Shown here: piece after piece, positions 8,879 to 18,635 of the stretch
How positions within the stretch are numbered: position 1 is the stretch's first letter
Layout: each line of letters starts with the position of its first letter
Origin: Nocardia terpenica
GTDB taxonomy: Bacteria; Actinomycetota; Actinomycetes; Mycobacteriales; Mycobacteriaceae
NCBI RefSeq assembly: GCF_013186535.1
Contig: NZ_JABMCZ010000001.1
Coordinates: forward strand, 186,001-250,000
Reading direction: 5' to 3'
Length of the DNA stretch: 64,000 nucleotides
The notes under the pieces: generated by a model
Seen by the model: only the letters and a program-made list of their open reading frames with translations
Database searches by the model: none
Told to the model about the DNA's origin: nothing
Position numbers and translations under genes: made by a program

Positions 8879-10057
8879 ATGACGGGGTCGGGTACTGTCG
8901 TTCCGCTGCGCGAGCTCTCGCTGGTCCTGCTCATCTCGGCCGTCGCCACGCTGCTGGCCACCGGCGGGGTGCGGGTGCTGGCCATCAAGTTCGGCGCGGT
9001 CGCCATACCGCGCGAGCGCGACGTGCACGTCAAGCCGATCCCCCGGATGGGCGGCGTCGGAATCTATCTCGGCATCGTCGCGGCGGTGCTGTTCGCCCAC
9101 CAGTTGCCCGCGCTGCGCCGCGGTTTCGACTACGGCCCCAACATCCCGCTGGCGGTCCTGGTGGCCGGCACCCTGATCGTGCTGGTCGGCATCGTCGACG
9201 ATCGCTGGGGCCTGGACGCGCTGACCAAATTCGTCGGCCAGGTCACCGCCGCGGGCGTCATGGCGGTGATGGGCCTGAGCTGGTACGGCATCTACAACCC
9301 CTTCACCAACTCCACGGTCTCGCTGGACACCCTGCAGGGCAGCGTGGTCACCGTCGTCATCACGGTGACGCTGATCAACGCCATGAACTTCGTCGACGGC
9401 CTGGACGGTCTCGCCTCCGGGCTGGGCATGATCGCCGCGGCCGCGGTGTTCGTCTTCTCCGCGGGCGTCATGACCGAGCAGGGCGGCTCGGTCGACACCT
9501 ATCCGCCCGCCCTGCTGGCCGCCGCGCTGGCCGGGGCCTGCCTGGGTTTCCTGCCGCACAACTTCCACCCCGCGCGCATCTTCATGGGCGACTCCGGCTC
9601 GATGCTGATCGGGCTCATGCTGGCCGCGGTCTCGACCAGCGTGTCCGGGCGCATTCCGCTGCAGAGCTACGGCCCGCGCGACATCGTGGGCCTGCTGTCG
9701 CCGCTGCTGCTCGTCGGCGCGGTGATGTTCATCCCGGTGCTGGATCTGGTGCTGGCCATCGTGCGCCGGGTGCGCGCCGGAGTGAGTTTCTCCACACCGG
9801 ACAAGATGCATCTGCACCATCGGCTGCTGCAGATCGGCCATTCCCAGCGCCGGGTGGCGCTGCTGATCTACCTGTGGGTCGGGGTGCTCGCCTTCGGCGC
9901 GGTCGGCACGTCGCTGCTGGACCGGCGGCTGGTGGTGCTGCTGTTCGCGGCCGGGCTGGTCTTCGCGCTGGTGGTCACCGCGGTGCCGTCGCTGCGCGAG
10001 GCGATCGGCCTGCGCCGCCGCGGGACGCCGCGCGGGCGTGCAGCCGGCAACGAGTAA
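8879..10057 (+). CDS. wecA: Undecaprenyl-phosphate N-acetylglucosaminyl 1-phosphate transferase-like (WecA/Rfe)
   Basis: A 392-residue polytopic membrane enzyme of the MraY/WecA superfamily with about 11 helices. In mycobacteria the homologue attaches GlcNAc-1-phosphate to decaprenyl phosphate, starting the arabinogalactan linker. Visible catalytic features are VGIVDDRWGLD (Asp-Asp pair), NAMNFVDGLDGLASG, the HNFHPARIFMGDSGSM segment and the C-terminal HLHHRLLQIG His motif that marks WecA-like enzymes. The basic tail ends RGTPRGRAAGNE. Its TAA stop forms part of the -10 hexamer of the next gene. Confidence 0.92.
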   Translation: MTGSGTVVPLRELSLVLLISAVATLLATGGVRVLAIKFGAVAIPRERDVHVKPIPRMGGVGIYLGIVAAVLFAHQLPALRRGFDYGPNIPLAVLVAGTLIVLVGIVDDRWGLDALTKFVGQVTAAGVMAVMGLSWYGIYNPFTNSTVSLDTLQGSVVTVVITVTLINAMNFVDGLDGLASGLGMIAAAAVFVFSAGVMTEQGGSVDTYPPALLAAALAGACLGFLPHNFHPARIFMGDSGSMLIGLMLAAVSTSVSGRIPLQSYGPRDIVGLLSPLLLVGAVMFIPVLDLVLAIVRRVRAGVSFSTPDKMHLHHRLLQIGHSQRRVALLIYLWVGVLAFGAVGTSLLDRRLVVLLFAAGLVFALVVTAVPSLREAIGLRRRGTPRGRAAGNE

Positions 10058-10060
10058 GGT
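10055..10060 (+). promoter_or_regulatory. Possible leaderless-type -10 of the atpI-like gene
   Basis: TAAGGT, 8 nt before GTG 10069. Its first three bases are the wecA stop codon. A weak ribosome site (GAGGGG) overlaps the spacer, so translation within the wecA transcript is equally possible. Confidence 0.4.
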
Positions 10061-10068
10061 GAGGGGCC

Positions 10069-10521
10069 GTGAGCACCGCATCCGAGTATCATCCCGACGC
10101 CCCGCTGCGCGCGGCGCTGCGCTACGGCATCGCCGGATTGATTGTGCTGGTGGTCGTTTCCGCTGTGCTGGGGTCGATCTTCGCCGGGCTGCCGGGCCTG
10201 TGGGGGTCTTTGATCGGTTCCGCAATCGGCGGGTTCTTCATCCTCGCAACGGCCGCACTGGTGCTGTTCAGTGCGAAATTGGATTCCGGCATTCAGGGCA
10301 TGGTGATGTTGGCCAGTTGGGTCGGCAAACTTCTGGTTGTCCTGATCGTGGTCGCCGTGCTCAAACAGTTCGATTTCTACAGCCGCGGCACGCTGTTCCT
10401 GACCGTCGTCGCGGCGCTGCTGATCGTGTTGGGCGCCGAGACGTACGGACTACTGCGCCAACGGGTTCCCATTGTGACCACGCCGGACGAGCGTTCCGAT
10501 CAAGATCGTTCAAATGTTTGA
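10069..10521 (+). CDS. AtpI-like small membrane protein upstream of the ATP synthase operon
   Basis: 150 residues with four hydrophobic helices (IAGLIVLVVVSAVLGSIFAG, LIGSAIGGFFILATAALVLF, LLVVLIVVAVLKQF, LFLTVVAALLIVLGAETYGLL). The place directly before atpB and the topology fit the AtpI or ATP-synthase-subunit-I family, thought to assist c-ring assembly; the M. tuberculosis positional homologue is Rv1303. Sequence identity with classical AtpI is not obvious, so the role rests on topology and context. It is separated from atpB by about 260 bp holding its own candidate promoter. Confidence 0.75.
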   Translation: MSTASEYHPDAPLRAALRYGIAGLIVLVVVSAVLGSIFAGLPGLWGSLIGSAIGGFFILATAALVLFSAKLDSGIQGMVMLASWVGKLLVVLIVVAVLKQFDFYSRGTLFLTVVAALLIVLGAETYGLLRQRVPIVTTPDERSDQDRSNV

Positions 10522-10553
10522 CCACACCCCCTACACGTTGTCGTAGATAGCTT

Positions 10554-10568
10554 GGTAAACTCTTTACC
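10554..10568 (+). promoter_or_regulatory. Inverted repeat upstream of the atp operon
   Basis: GGTAAA-CTC-TTTACC, a perfect 6-bp inverted repeat about 65 bp upstream of the candidate atp leader start. It is a possible regulator site. The regulator is unknown. Confidence 0.35.
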
Positions 10569-10620
10569 GTAGGCACCCGAAGCTACGGGGGGCGACAACG
10601 TCGAACCCGGTGGTGCGGGT

Positions 10621-10626
10621 TATGCT
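10621..10626 (+). promoter_or_regulatory. Candidate atp operon promoter (-10)
   Basis: TATGCT, 7 nt before GTG 10634 of a short ORF. It has the same geometry as the leaderless -10 elements elsewhere in the window. No good -35 is seen. Confidence 0.5.
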
Positions 10627-10633
10627 TACAGCC

Positions 10634-10744
10634 GTGCCGGACCTTGAGGGGGTTCGGCCCTGCACCGTCGACGATGTCGCCGACGTACAGACGCCACGAG
10701 CGGGTGACACCGCACAGCTGCTGACGAACTTCGAGCCGACCTGA
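10634..10744 (+). CDS. Possible 36-residue leaderless leader peptide upstream of atpB
   Basis: GTG 10634 opens 36 sense codons and ends at TGA 10742-10744, 39 bp before the atpB frame opens at GTG 10784. It begins VPDLEGVRPCTVDD and ends LLTNFEPT. The main support is the TATGCT hexamer placed exactly 7 nt before the GTG, the spacing of the other leaderless starts in this window. The composition is ordinary and acidic, with no hydrophobic helix. If real it would be the first thing translated on the atp transcript and could act as an upstream control ORF. It may equally be a chance frame. Confidence 0.35.
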   Translation: MPDLEGVRPCTVDDVADVQTPRAGDTAQLLTNFEPT

Positions 10745-10783
10745 GTCGACCCACCAGATCGTCAATGTCCGATCGAACCGCGG

Positions 10784-11614
10784 GTGAAACCGTTACCCGC
10801 GGCCCGAACACGGGAGAGAACGCTGAGCGTCACCACTTTGGCGGGCGAGTTTCATGCGCCTTCGCTGTCAGACTTCTTCCCTCCGGCTGTGCTGTTCGAG
10901 GGGACGCCTTTCGAGCTCGACCGTTTGATGCTCATTCGCATCCTCATGTCGGCCGTGCTGATCGGCTTCATGCTGGTGGCTTTCCGCCGGCCGCAGCTCG
11001 TGCCGCGAGGAGTGCAGAACATCGCCGAGTACGGATTGGTGTTCGTGCGCGACCAGATCTGCGACGAGGTACTGGGCAAGGAATCGGGCAAGAAGTATTT
11101 TCCGCTCATCGCGACGATCTTCTTCTCGGTGCTGTTCCTCAACTTCTCCAGCATCATCCCGTTCCTGAACATCTCGTCGAACGCGCGAATCGGCATGCCG
11201 TTGGTGCTGGCCGTGATCGCGTACATCGCGTTCAACTACATCGGCATCAAGAAGTACGGCTTCTGGAAGTACATGCGCTCGTCCATCGTGGTGCCGAATG
11301 TGCCGCCCGTGATGCACGTCCTGCTGATTCCGATCGAGTTCATCTCGACCTTCATCCTGCGCCCCTTCACGCTGACCGTCCGGCTCATGGCGAATATGCT
11401 GGCGGGACACATCATGCTCGTGCTGTTCTTCAGCGCCACGCAGTTCTTCCTGTTCGATGGCGCCGCCTGGATGAAGGGGCTGTCTCCGTTCTCGCTGGTG
11501 GGTGGATTCGCCTTCACGCTCTTCGAGATGCTGGTGATCTTCCTGCAGGCGTACGTGTTCGCGCTGCTGACGGCCGTGTACATCGGCCTCGCCCAGCACG
11601 CCGACTCGCACTGA
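10784..11614 (+). CDS. atpB: ATP synthase Fo subunit a
   Basis: The stator membrane subunit forming the proton half-channels. About 260-276 residues with five or six helices; the essential arginine is in the segment FTLTVRLMANMLAGH. The start is unclear. GTG 10784 is the longest option but has no ribosome site. GGGAGAG at 10812-10818 would serve the CTG codon at 10823 (product beginning SVTTLAGEFHAPS), while TTG 10838 is the next conventional start. First gene of atpBEFHAGDC. Confidence 0.95.
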   Translation: MKPLPAARTRERTLSVTTLAGEFHAPSLSDFFPPAVLFEGTPFELDRLMLIRILMSAVLIGFMLVAFRRPQLVPRGVQNIAEYGLVFVRDQICDEVLGKESGKKYFPLIATIFFSVLFLNFSSIIPFLNISSNARIGMPLVLAVIAYIAFNYIGIKKYGFWKYMRSSIVVPNVPPVMHVLLIPIEFISTFILRPFTLTVRLMANMLAGHIMLVLFFSATQFFLFDGAAWMKGLSPFSLVGGFAFTLFEMLVIFLQAYVFALLTAVYIGLAQHADSH

Positions 11615-11693
11615 CCTGACCCGCTCAACTGCACAAGGACTGACCCACCCCGTCGCCCGGCGGGTGGGCAACAGAAAGGGAAAAAGAAATCTC

Positions 11694-11942
11694 ATGAGCC
11701 TCTCCCACATGGCAGTCGAACTCGCTCAGACCTCCGAGAAGGTCAAGGGCTACGGCGCTGTCGGTTACGGTCTGGCCGCCATCGGCCCGGGCATCGGCGT
11801 CGGCATCGTTGTCGGTAAGGCGATCGAGGGCATGGCCCGCCAGCCCGAGCTGATGGGCACCATCCGGACCAACATGTTCCTGGGCATCGCGTTCACCGAG
11901 GCACTGGCGCTGATCGGTCTCGTCGCCGGCTTCATCTTCTGA
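11694..11942 (+). CDS. atpE: ATP synthase Fo subunit c
   Basis: An 82-residue hairpin of two helices that forms the rotating ring. The proton-carrying residue is Glu69 in GIAFTEALALIGL, and the polar loop is ARQPELMGT. The mycobacterial homologue is the target of bedaquiline, and the glycine-rich first helix (AIGPGIGVGIVVGKAIEG) is of the same type. ATG 11694 follows GAAAGGGAAAAAG and gives the expected length; the in-frame upstream start at 11664 is not needed. Confidence 0.97.
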   Translation: MSLSHMAVELAQTSEKVKGYGAVGYGLAAIGPGIGVGIVVGKAIEGMARQPELMGTIRTNMFLGIAFTEALALIGLVAGFIF

Positions 11943-11947
11943 TTGCC

Positions 11948-12505
11948 ATGAACAGGATGTTTTTGCTCGCGGCGGAGGAGGGGTCGGACAAGAACCCCCT
12001 CCTCCCCGAGCCGTACGACATCGTCTGGTCGCTGGTCTGTGTCGCCGTCATCGCGGTGGTCTTCTACAAGTACGTCGTTCCGCGTCTGCAGAAGGTCCTC
12101 GACGAGCGGTCCGAACGGATCGAGGGCGGCATCGAGAAGGCCGAGGCCGCGCAGGCCGAGGCGCAGCAGACGCTGCAGCAGTACCAGCAGCAGCTGGCCG
12201 AGGCCCGGCTCGAGGCCGCGCGCATCCGGGAAGAGGCGCGCACCCAGGGCCAGCAGATCCTCGCGCAGCTGCGGACCGAGGCGCAGGCCGAGGCCGACCG
12301 CATCGTGGCCCAGGGCCACTCGCAGCTGGAGGCGCAGCGTCAGCAGATCGTGACCGAGCTGCGTTCCGAACTCGGCCGCACCGCGGTCGATCTGGCCGAG
12401 AAGATCATCGGCCAGTCGGTGTCGGATCAAGCCAAACAGTCGGCATCGATCGACCGGTTCCTCTCAGAATTGGATGAGAAGACCGGCATCGGGGTCGGAA
12501 GGTAG
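11948..12505 (+). CDS. atpF: ATP synthase Fo subunit b
   Basis: 185 residues: one N-terminal membrane helix (YDIVWSLVCVAVIAVVFYKYVV) followed by a long Ala/Glu/Gln-rich helix (residues about 50-160) that forms the peripheral stalk dimer. It starts 5 bp after atpE. It is a single b subunit; no second b or b' gene occurs in the operon. Confidence 0.96.
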   Translation: MNRMFLLAAEEGSDKNPLLPEPYDIVWSLVCVAVIAVVFYKYVVPRLQKVLDERSERIEGGIEKAEAAQAEAQQTLQQYQQQLAEARLEAARIREEARTQGQQILAQLRTEAQAEADRIVAQGHSQLEAQRQQIVTELRSELGRTAVDLAEKIIGQSVSDQAKQSASIDRFLSELDEKTGIGVGR

Positions 12506-12524
12506 CGACACGAAAGTGGGAAGC

Positions 12525-13334
12525 ATGTACGCAGCGAGCCGCGAGGCGAGCTCCCGTGCGCGGGAGGCTCTTTCGGCCGCTCTGGCCGCGACCAGCCATA
12601 TCGCGGCCACGACGGGCTCCGAATTGTTCGCCGTTGTCGCAATACTCGACGACCAGCGTTCGCTGCGTGTAGCGCTCGCGGATAAGTCGGTGTCGAGTTC
12701 GGCGCGCGCCGAACTCGCCGAACGCGTCTTCGGCGGCAAGATCAGCGCGGCCACCCTGGCCGTGCTGACCACCGCCGTCGCCCAGGACTGGTCGCGGGCC
12801 AAGGACCTGGTCGACACGCTGGAATTGCTCGGGCGGGAGGCGCTGCTGCGCGCCGCGACCGATCGCGGCCGCATCGATGCCGTCGAGGACGAGCTGTTCC
12901 GGCTGGGCCGGATCGTCGAGGACAATCCGGACCTCGAGCAGGCGCTGGCCGACCGCGGCAAGCCGGCGCAGGCCAAGAACGCACTGCTCGAACGGTTGCT
13001 CGCCGGCAAGGTCGAGGACATCACGCTGCAGCTGGCCGAGCAGGCGGTCGGCCGCTCGCACGGTGACGCGGGCGCGATCTTCGACCGGTTGTCCGAACTG
13101 GCGGCGTCGCTGCGCAAGCAGCTCGTCGCGCACGTGCGTGCCGCGACCGAGTTGACGCAGCAGCAGCGCGAGCACCTGGCGGCCTCGCTGCAGCGCATCT
13201 ACGACAAGCCCGTCACCGTGCACGTGCAGGTCGACCCGACCCTGTTGGCCGGTGTCGTCGTGCGAGTCGGCGACGACGTCATCGACGGCAGTGCGATCGG
13301 CCGGCTGCAGCGGCTGCGCCAGTCGCTCGGCTGA
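12525..13334 (+). CDS. atpH: ATP synthase F1 subunit delta
   Basis: 269 residues connecting the peripheral stalk to the top of F1. The delta fold ends with KPVTVHVQVDPTLLAGVVVRVGDDVIDGS. It is about 90 residues longer than the Escherichia coli protein (177), as in other actinobacteria. It is not fused to a b domain: there is no N-terminal membrane helix, unlike the M. tuberculosis b-delta fusion. ATG 12525 follows GTGGGAAG. Confidence 0.95.
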   Translation: MYAASREASSRAREALSAALAATSHIAATTGSELFAVVAILDDQRSLRVALADKSVSSSARAELAERVFGGKISAATLAVLTTAVAQDWSRAKDLVDTLELLGREALLRAATDRGRIDAVEDELFRLGRIVEDNPDLEQALADRGKPAQAKNALLERLLAGKVEDITLQLAEQAVGRSHGDAGAIFDRLSELAASLRKQLVAHVRAATELTQQQREHLAASLQRIYDKPVTVHVQVDPTLLAGVVVRVGDDVIDGSAIGRLQRLRQSLG

Positions 13335-13383
13335 GCCGCACACCCCCCGACATTCCAGACCACCAGCGAGAGCAGGAAGAACC

Positions 13384-15021
13384 ATGGCGGAGCTGACGAT
13401 CTCCCCCGATGAGATCCGTAGCGCGATCGAGAGCTACACCCAGAGCTACACCCCCGAGACCTCCATCGAAGAGGTCGGTGTCGTCACCGACACCGGCGAC
13501 GGTATCGCCCACATCAGCGGCCTGCCGTCGGCGATGGCCAACGAGCTGCTGGAGTTCCCGGGCGGCGTGCTGGGTGTCGCGCTGAACCTGGAGGACACCT
13601 CGATCGGTGCGGTCATCCTGGGTGAGTTCGACACCATCGAGGAGGGCCAGGAGGTCCGTCGGACCGGCGACGTGCTCTCCGTGCCCGTCGGCGACAAGTT
13701 CCTCGGCCGCGTCATCGACCCGCTGGGCGCGCCGATCGACGGCCTGGGCGACATCGAGGCCGACGACCGTCGCGTGCTCGAGCTGCAGGCCGCGACCGTG
13801 CTGCAGCGGCAGCCGGTCGGCGAGCCGATGGCCACCGGCATCACCGCCATCGACGCCCTGACCGCCATCGGCCGCGGCCAGCGTCAGCTGATCATCGGCG
13901 ACCGCAAGACCGGCAAGACCGCGGTCTGCATCGACGCCATCATCAACCAGAAGGCGAACTGGGAGTCGGGCGACCCCAGCAAGCAGATGCGCTGCATCTA
14001 CGTCGCCATCGGCCAGAAGGGCTCGACCATCGCGGGCGTGAAGTCCGCGCTCGAGGCGCACGGCGCGATGGAGTACACCACCATCGTCGCGGCCCCGGCC
14101 TCCGACTCCGCCGGCTTCAAATGGCTTGCGCCCTACACCGGTTCGGCGCTCGGCCAGCACTGGATGTACCAGGGCAAGCACGTGCTGATCGTGTTCGACG
14201 ACCTGTCCAAGCAGGCCGAGGCGTACCGCTCGATCTCGCTGCTGCTGCGCCGCCCGCCGGGCCGCGAGGCGTACCCGGGCGACGTGTTCTACCTGCACTC
14301 GCGCCTGCTGGAGCGGTGCGCGAAGCTGTCCGACGACATGGGCGCGGGCTCGATGACCGGTCTGCCGATCATCGAGACCAAGGCCGGCGACATCTCGGCG
14401 TTCATCCCGACCAACGTCATCTCCATCACCGACGGCCAGGTCTTCCTCGAGTCCGACCTGTTCAACAAGGGTGTGCGCCCGGCGATCAACGTCGGTACCT
14501 CCGTCTCCCGTGTCGGTGGCGCCGCCCAGACCAAGGGCATGAAGAAGGTGTCGGGCTCGCTGCGTCTGGAGATGGCCCAGTACCGCGAGCTGGAGGCGTT
14601 CTCCGCCTTCGCCTCCGACCTGGACGCCGCCTCGCTGGCACAGCTCGAGCGCGGCGCCCGCTGGGTCGAGCTGCTCAAGCAGGACCAGTACTCCCCGGTC
14701 TCGGTCGAGGACCAGATCGTGTCGCTGTACCTGGTCGACGGCGGCTACTACGACTCGGTGCCGGTGTCGGACATCCGCCGCTTCAACGTGGAGCTGCTGG
14801 AGGACCTGCACCGCAGCGCCGCCGACGCGTTCGCCTCGATCGCGGGTGGCAAGGTGCTGGAGGGCGAGGCCGCCGAGCAGATCAAGGCCGCGACCGACAA
14901 GTTCAAGCACGGCTTCCTGGCCTCCGACGGCAGCCGCGTCGTGAACGAGCCCGCCGCCGGCGAGCTGGACCACGAAGAGGTCGAGTCGCTGTCGGTCACC
15001 CGCAAGCACGTCGAGAAGTAG
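13384..15021 (+). CDS. atpA: ATP synthase F1 subunit alpha
   Basis: 545 residues, the non-catalytic nucleotide-binding subunit. The Walker A loop GDRKTGKTAV is near residue 173 and the signature PAINVGTSVSRVGGAAQ near 368. ATG 13384 follows AGCAGGAAG. A C-terminal extension ending VESLSVTRKHVEK is of the kind described in mycobacteria, where it helps suppress ATP hydrolysis. Confidence 0.98.
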   Translation: MAELTISPDEIRSAIESYTQSYTPETSIEEVGVVTDTGDGIAHISGLPSAMANELLEFPGGVLGVALNLEDTSIGAVILGEFDTIEEGQEVRRTGDVLSVPVGDKFLGRVIDPLGAPIDGLGDIEADDRRVLELQAATVLQRQPVGEPMATGITAIDALTAIGRGQRQLIIGDRKTGKTAVCIDAIINQKANWESGDPSKQMRCIYVAIGQKGSTIAGVKSALEAHGAMEYTTIVAAPASDSAGFKWLAPYTGSALGQHWMYQGKHVLIVFDDLSKQAEAYRSISLLLRRPPGREAYPGDVFYLHSRLLERCAKLSDDMGAGSMTGLPIIETKAGDISAFIPTNVISITDGQVFLESDLFNKGVRPAINVGTSVSRVGGAAQTKGMKKVSGSLRLEMAQYRELEAFSAFASDLDAASLAQLERGARWVELLKQDQYSPVSVEDQIVSLYLVDGGYYDSVPVSDIRRFNVELLEDLHRSAADAFASIAGGKVLEGEAAEQIKAATDKFKHGFLASDGSRVVNEPAAGELDHEEVESLSVTRKHVEK

Positions 15022-15078
15022 CGGGTCCCCGAATGCGACGACTGACCGTTCAACGAATGAAGGGAGTGTGAGCAGCCG

Positions 15079-16047
15079 ATGGCAAGCGTGCGCGAATTGC
15101 GCTCCCGCATTCGTAGTGTGAGTTCGATCAAGAAGATCACCAAGGCGCAGGAGCTGATCGCCACCTCGCGAATCAGCAAGGCGCAGGCCCGGGTTGCCGC
15201 CGCCAAGCCGTACGCGGAGGAGATCACCAAGGTGCTGAGCGAACTGGCCGGCGCCTCGTCGAATCTCGACCATCCGCTGCTGACCGAGCGGGCCAACGCG
15301 CGCCGGGCCGCGATCCTGGTGATCACCAGCGACCGCGGCATGTGCGGCGGCTACAACGCGAACGTGCTGCGGCGCGCCGAGGAACTCATGACGACGCTGC
15401 GCTCCGAGGGCAAGGAGTCGGTGCTCTACGTCATGGGATCGAAGGGCCTGACGTACTACACGTTCCGCAATCGCCAGGTGACCGGGTCGTGGACCGGGTT
15501 CTCGCAGCAGCCGCACTACACCGACGCGTCGGCCGCGTGCCACCACCTGGTGGACGCCTTCATGGCCGGCTCCGACGGTGAGGTGCCCGCGACCGACGGC
15601 ACCGGCACGATCGCGGGCGTGGACGAGATCCATGTCGTCTACACCCGTTTCGTGTCGATGCTGTCGCAGGTGCCGGAGGTGCGCCGGCTGGCGCCGATCC
15701 AGGTGAGCTACGTCGACGAGAACTACGAACTCGGCGAGGATTTCGTGACCGACTCCCCGGACGCGGACATCCACCCCCTGTACGAGTTCGAGCCCGACGC
15801 GGACACGCTGCTCGGCGCGCTGCTGCCGAAGTACGTGAACACCCGGATCTACTCCTCGCTGCTCGAGGCCGCGGCCTCGGAGTCGGCCGCACGCCGCACC
15901 GCGATGAAGGCCGCCACCGACAACGCCACCGATCTCGTGAACACCCTGACCCGTCAGGCGAATTCGATCCGGCAGGCGAACATTACACAGGAGATCAGTG
16001 AAATCGTCGGCGGCGCGAACGCGCTGGCAGCCAGTTCTAGCGACTAA
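15079..16047 (+). CDS. atpG: ATP synthase F1 subunit gamma
   Basis: 322 residues, the central rotor shaft. Conserved ends are SVRELRSRIRSVSSIKKITKAQELIA and ARRTAMKAATDNATDLVNTL...ITQEISEIVGGA. An insert around residues 165-178 (GSDGEVPATDGTGTIA) matches the extra loop known in mycobacterial gamma subunits. Confidence 0.97.
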   Translation: MASVRELRSRIRSVSSIKKITKAQELIATSRISKAQARVAAAKPYAEEITKVLSELAGASSNLDHPLLTERANARRAAILVITSDRGMCGGYNANVLRRAEELMTTLRSEGKESVLYVMGSKGLTYYTFRNRQVTGSWTGFSQQPHYTDASAACHHLVDAFMAGSDGEVPATDGTGTIAGVDEIHVVYTRFVSMLSQVPEVRRLAPIQVSYVDENYELGEDFVTDSPDADIHPLYEFEPDADTLLGALLPKYVNTRIYSSLLEAAASESAARRTAMKAATDNATDLVNTLTRQANSIRQANITQEISEIVGGANALAASSSD

Positions 16048-16068
16048 GCCCACCCAGGAAGAAGACAA

Positions 16069-17517
<1,449 letters not shown>

Positions 17518-17523
17518 TCCACC

Positions 17524-17898
17524 ATGGCGGAAATGTCAGTTGATCTGGTCGCCATCGAGCGACGGCTGTGGTCCGGACAGGCGAATTTCGTCAGCGCCCA
17601 GACCACGGAGGGTCAGATCGGTATTCTGCCCGGCCACGAGCCGCTGCTCGGCCAGCTGGCCGAGGACAGCGCGGTGACCATCGTGGACTCCGACGGCGAG
17701 CGCATCGTCGCCGCGGTGCACGGCGGTTTCTTCTCGGTGACCGCGACGACCGTCCGGATTCTCGCCGAATCGGCGGAATTCGCCGGCGATGTGGATATCG
17801 AGGCCGCGCGGGCGGTGCTCGCCGATCCGAACGCCTCCGAGCAGGAGCAGAACGCGGCCCGCGCCCGGGTCCGGGCGGTCGAGGCCGCCGCCTCCTGA
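17524..17898 (+). CDS. atpC: ATP synthase F1 subunit epsilon
   Basis: 124 residues. A beta-sandwich domain (VEGQIGILPGHEPLL type motif, here TEGQIGILPGHEPLLGQL) precedes a short C-terminal helical hairpin (residues about 90-124). Last gene of the operon, 6 bp after atpD and followed by a large hairpin. Confidence 0.96.
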   Translation: MAEMSVDLVAIERRLWSGQANFVSAQTTEGQIGILPGHEPLLGQLAEDSAVTIVDSDGERIVAAVHGGFFSVTATTVRILAESAEFAGDVDIEAARAVLADPNASEQEQNAARARVRAVEAAAS

Positions 17899-17927
17899 CG
17901 CCGTAGCGCGACAACAGAATTCACGGC

Positions 17928-17965
17928 CCGTGTGGCGGTTCCGGATTACCGGGACCGCCACACGG
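17928..17965 (+). terminator. Hairpin after the atp operon
   Basis: Left arm CCGTGTGGCGGT plus CCGG pairs with CCGG plus ACCGCCACACGG around an ATTA loop, with one mismatch. It lies 30 bp after the atpC stop. No T tract follows. Confidence 0.7.
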
Positions 17966-18178
17966 CTTGTCACCGTGTGCCTCGCCGGATTGTCCTGTGT
18001 CCGTAAATGTTCCGGCGAGCGCGTCCACACGATCCGGAATGCCGATAGGCTCGGATCGGACAGGGGTGTACCGGTCGCTTCCGTACGGGGGGTGGTTTGT
18101 AGACTCGCCCCCACCGGCGTTGTTCGGGATGACACGGCGCTCGACGGCACAGGGGCAAAGCGAAGGGACGGACCTGGA

Positions 18179-18613
18179 TTGCGGACCGGGATGGTGCTTC
18201 TGATCATTCTGGTGCTGCTGCTCGTCGGCTTGGCGCTGGCGTCGCTCTACCGGCTCGTCATGCTGCGGCGCGGCGGGACGGCGGCGATCCTCCGGGTGCT
18301 TCCCGCCAAGGGCGGCCAGGGTTGGCGGCACGGCCTGATCCGCTACGACGAGGATCGGCTGGTCTTCTACAAGCTGACCAGCCTCAAGCTGGGCCCCGAC
18401 TCCACGATCCGCCGCCTGGGCATCGAGGTGGTCGATCGGCGCGGACCGGTCGGCGACGAGTACGACATCATGACCGACGACATCATCGTGATCGCGGTCT
18501 CCGACGGTGACGGCAGCTATGAGCTGGCACTGGACCGCGGTGCACTGGCGGCGTTCCTGTCCTGGGTCGAATCCCGGCCCTCGGACCGCATTCGCCGCCG
18601 ACCCGGCTACTAG
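18179..18613 (+). CDS. DUF2550 single-pass membrane protein
   Basis: About 140 residues: an N-terminal membrane helix (LLIILVLLLVGLALASLYRLVML) and a cytosolic beta-rich domain (GWRHGLIRYDEDRLVFYKLTSLK) typical of the DUF2550 family. It lies immediately after atpC, as Rv1312 does in M. tuberculosis. TTG 18179 has AAGGGA 10 bp upstream; ATG 18191, four codons later, is the alternative. Function unknown; conserved linkage to the ATP synthase operon is the only hint. Confidence 0.85.
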   Translation: MRTGMVLLIILVLLLVGLALASLYRLVMLRRGGTAAILRVLPAKGGQGWRHGLIRYDEDRLVFYKLTSLKLGPDSTIRRLGIEVVDRRGPVGDEYDIMTDDIIVIAVSDGDGSYELALDRGALAAFLSWVESRPSDRIRRRPGY

Positions 18614-18622
18614 ACACAGGAA

Positions 18623-18628
18623 TACGGT
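18623..18628 (+). promoter_or_regulatory. Leaderless-type -10 of the adenosyltransferase gene
   Basis: TACGGT, 7 nt before ATG 18636. It selects this ATG over the in-frame GTG at 18627. Confidence 0.5.
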
Positions 18629-18635
18629 GGGTTCC

